A stretch of DNA of 32,281 nt from an uncultured Bacteroidota bacterium (GTDB taxonomy: Bacteria > Bacteroidota > Bacteroidia > Chitinophagales > Chitinophagaceae): the NCBI GenBank assembly GCA_903853805.1, contig CAINUN010000005.1:1-32281 (forward strand), in the 5' to 3' direction. The notes beneath the pieces were generated by a model. That model was not told the origin of the DNA. It did no database searches and saw only the letters and a program-made list of their open reading frames with translations. Below, one piece after another: positions 8,867-16,537 of the stretch; position 1 is the stretch's first letter; each line of letters begins with the position of its first letter. A program made the translations under genes and the position numbers.

Positions 8867-10132
8867 ATGAAAAAATCAGTCTTATTAGCAGCTTGTTTTG
8901 CATTTGCTGCGTCCGTATTTGCGCAAAAATCTCAGATTAAAGCCGCAGTTAATTATCTCAATGATAAAAACTATCCAAAAGCCAAAGAAGCTATTGATGC
9001 AGCAAGCATTGATGAAAGCACTAAAGGTGAAATCCGTACATGGTATATCCGTTCAACTGTTTACTTAGCCATGCAACAGGATCCCTCAGGTGAAGGAAAA
9101 GATTTTTATAAAGATGCAGGCGTTTCTTTGAAAAAAATAATTGAATTGCAATCCGACTTTGAAAAAACAGACATAGACAAAAGGCTATTTGCTGTTGCTG
9201 TTTATTACTATAATGACGGACTTACAGCGTTTAAAAACAACAACTACGATAAGTGTTTCGAAAACTTTGGAAATGTAGTTTCCATTTTTAACACAGATGC
9301 TAGCAAACGATTTATGGGTAGAAAAGATTTCGACACCGTTGCACGTCAGTCTGCTTTATATCAAGGCTATAGCGCTTACTACAACAAAAATTATGAAGCT
9401 GCACTTCCATTTATTGAAAAAGCAAAGAATGACCCAATCGTATCTTCAGCAAACACATTCCTTATTCTTGCTGAGATCTATGGTTTGAGAAAAGATGCAG
9501 CTAGTCAACAGAAAGCTCTTGCCGATGGACGCAAAGCATATCCTCAAGATAAATCTTTGCAAAATGCAGAAATCAATTATTACATCCTTTCTGGAAAGTC
9601 GGCTGAATTGGTTGTAAAATTGGAAGATGCAATTAGAAATGACAACAACAACCCAGACTTGCTATATATTTTAGGAACAGCTTACAATCAAATGGCGAAC
9701 CCTAAAGATAAAGATGGAAAAGACTTGGCAAAGCCAACTAATTTTACTGAGTTGTTTGATCGTGCAGAAATTGCATTTAAAGCAGCACTTAGTGCTAGCC
9801 CTGACCATCTTGATGCCAACTATAATACTGGTGCACTTTACTTTAATCGTGCAGTAGGCATCAATGACAAAATGAACACGATTACTGGTACAACTGCTGC
9901 CGACTTGAAAAAATATGATGCGCTAAAGGCAGAGCGAAATGAGTGGTTTGGAAAAGCATTGCCTTTCCTTGAAAAAACCATTGCTATTTATGATGGTAAA
10001 TTGGGCACCATGAAACCGGAAGACAAAGACACTTATGTCAATGCAATTACTTCAGCCAAAACCATTTATGGCAGCTTGAATAAGACTGATAAATTCATGG
10101 AGATGAAGAAAAAACAGGAAGCAGTTAAATGA
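8867..10132 (+). CDS. Secreted tetratricopeptide-repeat protein
   Basis: This 421-residue protein starts with a clear signal peptide (MKKSVLLAACFAFAASVFAQ). The ...FAQ end is typical of Bacteroidota type I signal cleavage, so the mature protein should be periplasmic or attached at the outer membrane. The rest is alpha-helical with TPR-like repeats: YNDGLTAFKNNNYDKCFENFG (about 117-137), YQGYSAYYNKNYEAALPFIEKA (about 165-186) and NPDLLYILGTAYNQMA (about 263-278). A helical stretch from LDANYNTGALYFNRAVG to the end resembles further repeats. TPR proteins of this kind act as scaffolds; the partner is unknown. The gene has its own terminator (10155-10182) and is unlinked by function to argS or era. 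Confidence 0.85.
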   Translation: MKKSVLLAACFAFAASVFAQKSQIKAAVNYLNDKNYPKAKEAIDAASIDESTKGEIRTWYIRSTVYLAMQQDPSGEGKDFYKDAGVSLKKIIELQSDFEKTDIDKRLFAVAVYYYNDGLTAFKNNNYDKCFENFGNVVSIFNTDASKRFMGRKDFDTVARQSALYQGYSAYYNKNYEAALPFIEKAKNDPIVSSANTFLILAEIYGLRKDAASQQKALADGRKAYPQDKSLQNAEINYYILSGKSAELVVKLEDAIRNDNNNPDLLYILGTAYNQMANPKDKDGKDLAKPTNFTELFDRAEIAFKAALSASPDHLDANYNTGALYFNRAVGINDKMNTITGTTAADLKKYDALKAERNEWFGKALPFLEKTIAIYDGKLGTMKPEDKDTYVNAITSAKTIYGSLNKTDKFMEMKKKQEAVK

Positions 10133-10154
10133 TTTTTCATAAATAAAACTAAGG

Positions 10155-10183
10155 AAAGCCGCTTTCAAAAGGCGGCTTTTTTG
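10155..10183 (+). terminator. Rho-independent terminator after the TPR gene
   Basis: AAAGCCGC (10155-10162) pairs with GCGGCTTT (10172-10179) and is followed by more T. It starts 23 bp after the TPR stop. Confidence 0.85.
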
Positions 10184-10224
10184 TTTCAATCTCTTTATAA
10201 AAAACCATCTACTTTTACACCCTC

Positions 10225-11109
10225 ATGCAGGAAAAATTTCAGTCGGGCTTTGTCAATATTTTCGGGGCACCTAATGCGGGTAAATCCACATTATTGAATG
10301 CATTATTGGGCGAGCATTTTGTGATTACCTCTCCCAAAGTGCAAACCACAAGGCATCGCATTTTAGGTATTCTCAACGAACCCGGATATCAAATTATTTT
10401 TTCGGATACACCGGGCATCATCGAACCTAAATACAAGTTGCATGAAAAGATGATGCGCCATGTGAAGAGTGCATTAGAAGATGCTGACGTAGCCATATTG
10501 GTGCACGATATTACACAGCCCCTTGAAGAAATAAAAAACATCTCCGATTACTTAAAGTTGAAAGTCCCTACCCTACTTTTGTTGAACAAGATTGATTTGG
10601 TTAAAAAAAAGGAAGAATTAGAAACCATCTTCAAACAATATCAAGCTGCTTTTCCTAATTGGCATATTTTAAAAGTATCTGCGCAAAAAGAAACCAACAT
10701 CAAAGAAATTGTTCCTTTTCTTTTAAAACATCTGCCCGAAGCACCGCCTTATTATCCCGAGGATAGCATGAGCGATCGTCCCGTTCGGTTTTTTGTGAGC
10801 GAGTTGATTCGAGAGCAGATTTATAGCTTGTATCAAGATGAAATCCCTTACCATGCTGCGGTGATCATTCAGGCTTTCGAAGAGAAGACTACCTTGGATG
10901 TCATTAAAGCAGAAATTATTGTTGCAAGAGAAACACAGAAGATGATATTGTTGGGTAAAGGTGGTAGTAAAATCAAACAACTCGGCATTAATGCCCGCAA
11001 GCAAATAGAAGAATTCCTGCAACGAAAAGTGCATCTTGAACTCTTTGTAAAAGTGCGTCCTAAGTGGCGCGACAATGAACTCTTTCTGCGCGAGTATGGT
11101 TACAATTGA
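10225..11109 (+). CDS. era: GTPase Era
   Basis: Era binds GTP and the 3' end of 16S rRNA and assists 30S ribosome assembly. The 294 residues match the family length. The GTPase domain shows G1 GAPNAGKST (14-22), a G2 region around TTRHR, G3 DTPG, and G4 NKID. The C-terminal KH domain has the KILLGKGG-type loop, here MILLGKGGSKIKQLG, followed by the Era-typical ending KVRPKWRDNELFLREYGY. The end of the gene overlaps the start of the following PLP enzyme gene, so the two are probably co-transcribed. The TPR terminator lies immediately upstream, and a TACTTTTA element at 10210-10217 may be a weak -7 box. Confidence 0.96.
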   Translation: MQEKFQSGFVNIFGAPNAGKSTLLNALLGEHFVITSPKVQTTRHRILGILNEPGYQIIFSDTPGIIEPKYKLHEKMMRHVKSALEDADVAILVHDITQPLEEIKNISDYLKLKVPTLLLLNKIDLVKKKEELETIFKQYQAAFPNWHILKVSAQKETNIKEIVPFLLKHLPEAPPYYPEDSMSDRPVRFFVSELIREQIYSLYQDEIPYHAAVIIQAFEEKTTLDVIKAEIIVARETQKMILLGKGGSKIKQLGINARKQIEEFLQRKVHLELFVKVRPKWRDNELFLREYGYN

Positions 11110-11989
11110 TGAAGGGAAGGTGTTCATCCAGCATTTAAAAGGCTTTGCATCCTTGCTTGTTTCCATGCTGCGGCTTGATGAATTGCATCCTGTCATTTCA
11201 GGGAATAAATGGTATAAACTCAAACACAATTTAATTGAGGTAAAAGAGAAAAAACTTGCCGGTGTGTTGACATTCGGCGGGGTTTGGTCTAATCATTTAG
11301 CAGCTACAGCAGGTGCAGCCAAAGAAGCAGGCGTTAAAGCAGTGGCAATTGTTCGAGGATTTCATGGTAAAGAAAATTTGACACCCACCATGAAACATTG
11401 CCTAGACTATGGCATGGAGTTACAGTTTGTGAGCCGTGAAGAATATTCGTTGAAGGAAGAGGAAGTTTATCTCAATAACTTACAAGAACAATATCCCGAA
11501 CTGCTTATCATTCCTTATGGAGGCAGCAATGAAGCCGGTAGAAAAGGTGCAGCTGAAATTGCTACATTAATTCCTTCCGATTATACTCATGTTTGTTGTT
11601 CTGTGGGCAGTGGCACTACGTTTATGGGTTTGAGAAACACATTGCCTTCCGCTACCAAACTCATTGGGTTTGTGCCGATGAAAAAAGGCATTTATTTAAA
11701 AGAAGAAATGCAACCCCATCTTTCTGCTCCTTATGGCGGTAATTGGGAGTTGGTAGATGAATTTCATTTCGGGGGTTTTGGGAAATGGAATGTGGAATTG
11801 CTCGGTTTTATGAACGAAATAGTTACAGCGCATCAGTTGCCACTCGATGTAGTGTACACTTCTAAAATGATGTATGGTGTACGTGCATTAATTCAGCGAG
11901 ATTTCTTTCCAATCAATAGCAAAATTCTTTGTGTGCATTCCGGAGGATTGCAAGGAAATGCATCAGTGGCGCAACAATTGATTTTCTAA
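11096..11989 (+). CDS. PLP-dependent enzyme of the ACC deaminase / D-cysteine desulfhydrase family
   Basis: This is a fold-type II PLP enzyme of about 297 residues. The PLP lysine region is HPVISGNKWYKLKHNL, close to the N-terminus as in the family. It is followed by TFGGVWSNHLAATAGAAKEAG (substrate/cofactor loop) and a glycine-rich phosphate-binding stretch CCSVGSGTTFMGL. The C-terminal CVHSGGLQG is the family's usual closing motif. Members open the ring of 1-aminocyclopropane-1-carboxylate or release H2S from D-cysteine; sequence alone does not separate the two. I prefer the ATG at 11096, which overlaps the era stop by 14 bp; an ATG at 11075 would add seven residues. The overlap suggests translational coupling to era without implying a shared function. 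Confidence 0.85.
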   Translation: MVTIDEGKVFIQHLKGFASLLVSMLRLDELHPVISGNKWYKLKHNLIEVKEKKLAGVLTFGGVWSNHLAATAGAAKEAGVKAVAIVRGFHGKENLTPTMKHCLDYGMELQFVSREEYSLKEEEVYLNNLQEQYPELLIIPYGGSNEAGRKGAAEIATLIPSDYTHVCCSVGSGTTFMGLRNTLPSATKLIGFVPMKKGIYLKEEMQPHLSAPYGGNWELVDEFHFGGFGKWNVELLGFMNEIVTAHQLPLDVVYTSKMMYGVRALIQRDFFPINSKILCVHSGGLQGNASVAQQLIF

Positions 11990-12005
11990 AACTTATCTTG
12001 CGCAT

Positions 12006-13394
12006 ATGGAAGCGCATACACCACCTAAGAAATCTAAACTCACGTTGTATATCATCATCGGTTTGGTTGCCGGTATTGCCCTTGGTTTTGTGTTGAACGG
12101 CAATTATGTGCAAACCGAAAACCTGCGGATTGCCCAAACTGAAGATAGTCTGAAATGGGTGAAACAGGAATTGAGTGTGGTTTCAGACACAACTACAACT
12201 GCTTTTCAAGAATTAAAAACTATGAAGGCATCGCTGGCTAAATCTAAGAACGCTGTGTTGGATGCGCGCAATGCTAAACTTGATCCTTTTTCTATTCTTG
12301 CTGATATTTTTCTACGATTGATTAAAATGATTGTGGCGCCATTGGTGTTTACTACACTTGTAGTCGGTGTGGCAAAGTTGGGTGATGTAAAAGCCGTTGG
12401 GCGAATTGGTGCAAAGACTTTGTTGTGGTTTCTTAGTGCTTCGTTCTTGAGTTTATTGTTGGGAATGATGTTGGTGAATTTCTTTAAACCCGGCATTGCC
12501 ATGCACTTACCAACACCCGAAACTGCTGACCTTGGTTTGCCACAAGCAGCTTTGAGTCTTAAAGAATTTATCAGCCATGTTTTTCCAGCGAGTATTATAG
12601 ATGCGATGGCGAAAAATGAAATCCTGCAAATCGTAGTGTTCTCGCTTTTCTTTGGAGTGGCTACAGCTTCTATTGGAGAGAAAGGTCAGGTGGTGATTCA
12701 TGCGATGGATGCTATTGCACATGTGATTCTAAAAGTTACGGGCTATGTAATGAATCTGGCGCCGTTGGCTGTGTTTGGTGCGATGACGGCTATTATTGCA
12801 AAGCAAGGTATCGGCATTTTAAAAACCTATTCCATCTTCATCGGCGAGTTTTATTTTGGGTTGTTGCTACTTTGGTTGTTTCTAATAACGGCTTGTTCCT
12901 TATTCATCAAAGGCAGGGTGTTTCATTTATTGCAAAGAATAAAAGAACCTATTCTTTTGGCTTTTAGCACAAGTAGCAGCGAAGCAGCTTTTCCTAAAAC
13001 GATGCTTGAACTAGAACGCTTTGGTTGCAAGAACAAGATTGTGAGTTTTGTTTTACCACTTGGTTATTCTTTCAACCTCGACGGGTCGATGATGTACATG
13101 ACTTTTGCCTCTTTATTTATTGCGCAGAGTTATGGTATGCACCTCGATTGGGGCACACAAATGAGTATGTTGTTGGTATTGATGCTTACGAGTAAAGGGG
13201 TGGCAGGAGTGCCGCGTGCTTCGTTGGTGGTGATTGCCGGAACATTGGCTACTTTTCATATTCCTGAAGCTGGATTGGCTTTGTTATTGGGCATTGACCC
13301 GCTGCTGGATATGGGACGAAGTGCTACGAATGTGGTGGGCAATAGTGTGGCAACAGTGGTGGTGAGTAAATGGGAAAAAGAGCTAGACCACTAA
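12006..13394 (+). CDS. Dicarboxylate/amino acid:cation symporter (DAACS family)
   Basis: This inner-membrane transporter of the GltP/DctA type is 462 residues long. Family signatures are the serine-rich hairpin AFSTSSSEAAFPKT, the NMDGT-position motif written NLDGSMMYM, the second re-entrant hairpin MLTSKGVAGVPRASLVV, and the last-helix residues DMGRSATNVVGNSVATVVV with the substrate-contacting Asp and Arg. It takes up glutamate, aspartate or C4-dicarboxylates with Na+ or H+; which one cannot be told. Unusually, about 60 hydrophilic, coiled-coil-like residues (about 32-90) lie between the first membrane helix and the LDPFSILADIFLRLIKMIV segment, where family members have a short loop. The gene starts 17 bp after the PLP gene and is probably co-transcribed with it. 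Confidence 0.92.
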   Translation: MEAHTPPKKSKLTLYIIIGLVAGIALGFVLNGNYVQTENLRIAQTEDSLKWVKQELSVVSDTTTTAFQELKTMKASLAKSKNAVLDARNAKLDPFSILADIFLRLIKMIVAPLVFTTLVVGVAKLGDVKAVGRIGAKTLLWFLSASFLSLLLGMMLVNFFKPGIAMHLPTPETADLGLPQAALSLKEFISHVFPASIIDAMAKNEILQIVVFSLFFGVATASIGEKGQVVIHAMDAIAHVILKVTGYVMNLAPLAVFGAMTAIIAKQGIGILKTYSIFIGEFYFGLLLLWLFLITACSLFIKGRVFHLLQRIKEPILLAFSTSSSEAAFPKTMLELERFGCKNKIVSFVLPLGYSFNLDGSMMYMTFASLFIAQSYGMHLDWGTQMSMLLVLMLTSKGVAGVPRASLVVIAGTLATFHIPEAGLALLLGIDPLLDMGRSATNVVGNSVATVVVSKWEKELDH

Positions 13395-13457
13395 CCTTCA
13401 CGAAACGACAACATTCTCTAAATAGTTTTTAATTATTTTCACCACAGAATTTATACC

Positions 13458-14111
13458 ATGCACGATATAATTGAATTGATTAAAGAACTGATGAACGCCG
13501 AAAAGTTGGCTGCTTTGGTGACTAATTACGGAGGTTTATACCTTGTGGCACTCATCATTTTTGCAGAGACGGGTTTATTTGTGGGCTTCTTTCTTCCCGG
13601 AGATTCGTTGTTGTTTGTAACGGGGCTGATGATTGCTAATAGCCAAAGTCCGTTTCATAATGACCCGGCAAACTTGCTTTACTGGATTTCGCTTATTAGT
13701 GTTTCGGGAGTTATAGGCAATGCAGTGGGTTATTGGTTTGGGAATAAGACAGGGCATTTGATTTTTGAGCGGAAAGACACCTTTTTGTTTAAGAAAAAGC
13801 ACTTGATTCAAGCCAAGGAATTTTATGATAAAAAAGGAGGAAGCGCCATTATCCTTGCGCGGTTTTTGCCGATTGTGCGCACGTTTGCGCCGATAGTGGC
13901 GGGCGTGGTGGAAATGGACCGCAAGAAGTTTGTGTTTTATAACTTGATAGGCTGTGTGGCATGGGTGGTAAGTATGGTATTTTCGGGGTATTTTCTTGGG
14001 GAGAATGAATGGGTGAAACATAACTTTGAGAAGATAGTGATAGGGTTGATATTGGTGACTACGCTACCTGTTTTGTTTAAGATGTTTTTCCATAAGGGGA
14101 AGGAGGGGTAG
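13458..14111 (+). CDS. DedA family membrane protein
   Basis: A 217-residue SNARE-associated/VTT-fold inner-membrane protein. The family pattern is present: ETGLFVGFFLPGDSLLFVTGL with the re-entrant loop, GNAVGYWFGNKTG, then the conserved basic and proline positions in ILARFLPIVRTFAPIVAGVVEMDRKKFVFYNLIG. The final helix is near residues 190-210. DedA proteins are implicated in lipid-carrier (undecaprenyl phosphate) translocation and membrane homeostasis; the exact role here is not visible. It follows the symporter by 63 bp on the same strand with no terminator between them, so it may share the transcript. Confidence 0.92.
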   Translation: MHDIIELIKELMNAEKLAALVTNYGGLYLVALIIFAETGLFVGFFLPGDSLLFVTGLMIANSQSPFHNDPANLLYWISLISVSGVIGNAVGYWFGNKTGHLIFERKDTFLFKKKHLIQAKEFYDKKGGSAIILARFLPIVRTFAPIVAGVVEMDRKKFVFYNLIGCVAWVVSMVFSGYFLGENEWVKHNFEKIVIGLILVTTLPVLFKMFFHKGKEG

Positions 14112-14167
14112 GTGAAATTCTAAAGAAATAAATCTCGAATTCGTTGATTCTTATAAATAATAGTAGT

Positions 14168-14905
14168 ATGAAATCAGGCAAAAATGTAATTGTAGAGCAT
14201 TTTAGGAGTTTAAGTTTTTTAAAAGGCAATGTAGTTGTCAAAGAGATTCATCCTTATATCTACCCGTCATTTGTTTTAAAAATAGTTGAAGGGGAAATTG
14301 AAAAAGAAACTAAGAATAACATAAGTGAAGTAGAGTGTCATATTAATACTCTACTTTTTAGTGAAAACAACTATGAAGTGTTAACTGGTTATTTATCAGT
14401 TATATTTTGGGGGTTTTTAGGGAATAGTAAGAATGATAGTGTAAATTTCGGTAGAGCATTTGCAAAAGTTATAAACACTGGTTATATAAGGAATGCTAAT
14501 GGTAAAGAATCAAGAGATTGTGAAGGTGTTTTTAATATTGAAGAAAAAGAATTAAAAGAAATAAAAGCCAAAATAAAAACTATTATTTCATTAGTAAAAC
14601 AAAGAAAGTACAATGAAGCTGTTAAAAAAGCCATAACACTGAAGGGGTTAGGGTTTTCATTTGCTACAAAACTAATCATGTTCATTGACCCTGATAATTG
14701 TGGAGTATTAGATAGTGTTATTGCTCAAAAGTTAACTCACGTTGAGATTTTAAAAACTAGTGGATATATAAATAATAGTCAAGAAAACACTGAAGTGTAT
14801 CAAAAATATTGTCTTTGGCTCCAAGATACAAGTAAAAAAATAGAAGAAAATTTGTTAAAAAGAGCCGTAGATGTTGAAAGATATCTATTTTATGAGATAG
14901 ATTAG
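14168..14905 (+). CDS. Uncharacterised protein with OGG-like helix-hairpin-helix region
   Basis: About 245 residues, low in GC and lysine/asparagine rich compared with the DedA gene before it. I start it at ATG 14168; a TTG at 14144 would add eight residues. The recognisable part is LKGLGFSFATKLIMF (from residue 158) followed by D182 in GVLDSVI. This is the helix-hairpin-helix plus downstream Asp arrangement of the HhH-GPD/OGG glycosylase fold. The lysine that does catalysis in OGG1-type glycosylases would fall on a serine in my by-eye alignment, so a normal bifunctional glycosylase is unlikely. There is no signal peptide or membrane segment. Base composition, the odd position between housekeeping genes and the adjacent repeat array suggest acquired DNA, but no mobile-element genes are seen. 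The fold call is tentative. Confidence 0.55.
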   Translation: MKSGKNVIVEHFRSLSFLKGNVVVKEIHPYIYPSFVLKIVEGEIEKETKNNISEVECHINTLLFSENNYEVLTGYLSVIFWGFLGNSKNDSVNFGRAFAKVINTGYIRNANGKESRDCEGVFNIEEKELKEIKAKIKTIISLVKQRKYNEAVKKAITLKGLGFSFATKLIMFIDPDNCGVLDSVIAQKLTHVEILKTSGYINNSQENTEVYQKYCLWLQDTSKKIEENLLKRAVDVERYLFYEID

Positions 14906-14976
14906 TTTAGATAAGTTTCCACCTCACAGACATAACCCATAATCAGGCTTTTCAACTAAGCTAGAAATGAAAAAAA

Positions 14977-15355
14977 CAGAGTAAATCGAGGCTAGGATAT
15001 AGTGATGTTGGATTTAGATATAGTAAATCGAGGCTAGGATATAGTGAAGTTGGATTTAGATGACGGAAAGTTGGGCGAAAATGACGAGAAATTCAATTTA
15101 GATGACGGAAAGCTGGGCGAAAATGACGCAATGCTCAATTTATTTAACGCAAAATCGGATGTAAATGACGCAAATCTCGATTTATTTAACGCAAAATAGA
15201 ATGAAAATGACGCAGATTTCGATTTAAATGACGCAGAAATTTGACTCAGATACGGAGAAATTGGGTGAGGATGGCTGTGATTGGGTTTTAGATGGCTGTA
15301 AATTGGTTGTGGATGGCTGTAATTTGGGTTTTTATGGCTTTTTAAAAAGTGGTTA
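14977..15355. repeat. Tandem array of 18 degenerate 21-bp units
   Basis: The stretch divides into 18 head-to-tail units of 21 bp, one of them 22 bp (15229-15250), in unbroken register from 14977 to 15355. The first four units form a near-perfect 42-bp direct repeat (14980-15018 and 15022-15060, one mismatch). The middle units share TGACG(C/G)A at their start and an A/T-rich end. Three consecutive units near the right end begin TGGCTGT. Odd and even units differ, giving a 42-bp higher-order period. The array fills most of the 568-bp gap between the OGG-like gene and the DHS-like gene. No coding signal is convincing on either strand. The unit length equals two helical turns or seven codons. Confidence 0.85.
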
Positions 15356-15420
15356 TGCAAGCGTGGTTTTCCTAGAATTTTAGTTGTTGTGGGATAAGAT
15401 TGAGGTTTCTGTGAGGGGGC

Positions 15421-15453
15421 TTTGCCTTGAAGCGCAAAGTTGTATTATCTTTG
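15421..15453 (+). promoter_or_regulatory. Promoter of the DHS-like gene
   Basis: TTTG (15421-15424) and TATCTTTG (15446-15453) are 21 bp apart and match the Bacteroidota promoter consensus. The -7 element ends 20 bp before ATG 15474. This supports that start over the longer frame, which would begin upstream of the promoter at 15384. Confidence 0.65.
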
Positions 15454-15473
15454 CCTTCCTAAAAAAATATTTC

Positions 15474-16448
15474 ATGCAAAAAGGACCAATTTCTCAGTTT
15501 ATTCAGCATCATTATCGCCACTTCAACGCTGCTGCATTGGTGGATGCTGCCAAAGGATATGAAACGCACCTACTGGAAGGTGGAAAAATGATGGTGACGC
15601 TTGCGGGTGCTATGAGTACTGCAGAATTGGGGATTTCTCTTGCGGAAATGATTCGTCAGGATAAGATTCAAATCATTAGTTGCACGGGTGCTAATCTTGA
15701 AGAAGACATTATGAACCTTGTGGCGCATACGCATTATAAGCGTGTGCCTAATTACCGCGACCTTTCGCCGCAAGATGAGTGGGATTTGCTGGAAGATGGT
15801 TTTAATAGGGTGACGGATACTTGTATTCCGGAAGAAGAAGCTTTTCGCCGTATTCAACGCCATATATACAAATTGTGGAAAGATGCGGACACTAAGGGTG
15901 AGCGTTATTTGCCACACGAGTATATGTATAAACTTCTTCTCAGCGAAGTGATGAAGGGGGATTATGAAATACCTGTTGAACATAGTTGGATGATAGCTGC
16001 TGCGGAGAAGAACCTACCGATTATTTGTCCGGGATGGGAAGACAGCACGATGGGCAACATCTTTGCATCTTACTGCATTAAGGGCGACCTGAAGCCAAGT
16101 ACGATGAAGAGTGGGATTGAATATATGGTTTGGTTGGCAGATTGGTATCGTGAGAACAGTGGGGGTAAAGGAATTGGGTTCTTCCAAATTGGTGGTGGTA
16201 TTGCTGGCGATTTTCCTATTTGTGTAGTGCCGATGTTGTATCAAGACCTTGAAATGCATGATGTTCCTTTTTGGAGTTATTTCTGTCAGATAAGTGATTC
16301 TACAACTTCTTATGGTTCGTATAGTGGTGCTGTTCCGAACGAAAAAATCACTTGGGGTAAATTGGACATCAATACGCCGAAATTTATTGTAGAAAGTGAT
16401 GCTACGATTGTAGCGCCGTTGATATTTGCATATCTCTTGGGTTGGTAA
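15474..16448 (+). CDS. Deoxyhypusine synthase-like protein
   Basis: About 324 residues of the deoxyhypusine synthase superfamily, cytoplasmic and NAD-dependent in characterised members. Recognisable parts are MMVTLAGAMSTAELG (nucleotide-binding start), SCTGANLEEDIMN, GGGIAGDFPI, and STTSYGSYSGAVPNEKITWGKL, which holds the lysine (TWGK) that forms the enzyme-substrate imine in eukaryotic DHS. Bacteria lack hypusine-modified eIF5A. Bacterial members are thought to act on polyamines (homospermidine synthase-like) or on unknown substrates, so the real reaction is open. The start at 15474 is supported by the promoter at 15421-15453. The gene is monocistronic with a strong terminator shared with the convergent cytochrome operon. 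Confidence 0.88.
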   Translation: MQKGPISQFIQHHYRHFNAAALVDAAKGYETHLLEGGKMMVTLAGAMSTAELGISLAEMIRQDKIQIISCTGANLEEDIMNLVAHTHYKRVPNYRDLSPQDEWDLLEDGFNRVTDTCIPEEEAFRRIQRHIYKLWKDADTKGERYLPHEYMYKLLLSEVMKGDYEIPVEHSWMIAAAEKNLPIICPGWEDSTMGNIFASYCIKGDLKPSTMKSGIEYMVWLADWYRENSGGKGIGFFQIGGGIAGDFPICVVPMLYQDLEMHDVPFWSYFCQISDSTTSYGSYSGAVPNEKITWGKLDINTPKFIVESDATIVAPLIFAYLLGW

Positions 16449-16469
16449 CTCAATGAATCATTTAAATAA

Positions 16470-16510
16470 ATGAAAATAGCCTCGAAAAATCGAGGCTGTT
16501 TTCATTTTTA
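16470..16510. terminator. Bidirectional terminator between the DHS-like gene and the cytochrome operon
   Basis: ATGAAAATAGCCTCGA (16470-16485) and its partner (16490-16505) form a 16-bp stem with one mismatch around an AAAA loop. T-runs occur on both strands. It lies 22 bp after the DHS-like stop and 33 bp after the end of the last cytochrome gene, so it can end both converging transcripts. Confidence 0.88.
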
Positions 16511-16537
16511 TAGAAGCAAGCGTTTGTTTTTGGGAAC

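Noticed and set aside
10723-11229. A 168-codon frame on the minus strand opposite era and the PLP gene
   Set aside because: It lies entirely under two well-conserved genes on the other strand and has no recognisable domain; an antisense shadow.
11994-12000. TATCTTG as a promoter giving a leaderless symporter mRNA
   Set aside because: The only upstream TTG is 13 bp away, too close for the consensus, and the gene is 17 bp from the preceding stop, so co-transcription is simpler.
13575-14021. A 148-codon minus frame opposite the DedA gene
   Set aside because: Shadow of the DedA coding sequence; composition is His/Lys-rich without fold features.
14977-15355. CRISPR array
   Set aside because: Units are contiguous 21-mers with no constant repeat/variable spacer alternation, and no cas genes are near.
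15034-15360. A 108-codon minus-strand frame across the repeat array (Ser/Phe/Asn-rich heptads)
   Set aside because: The open frame follows automatically from a 21-bp unit without a stop in that frame. There is no ribosome binding site, promoter or signal sequence, and the amino-acid make-up is just the translated repeat.
16478-16497. Link between the terminator stem (ATCGAGGCT) and the same word in the first repeat units at about 14985 and 15027
   Set aside because: Nine shared bases can arise by chance, and no longer similarity surrounds them.
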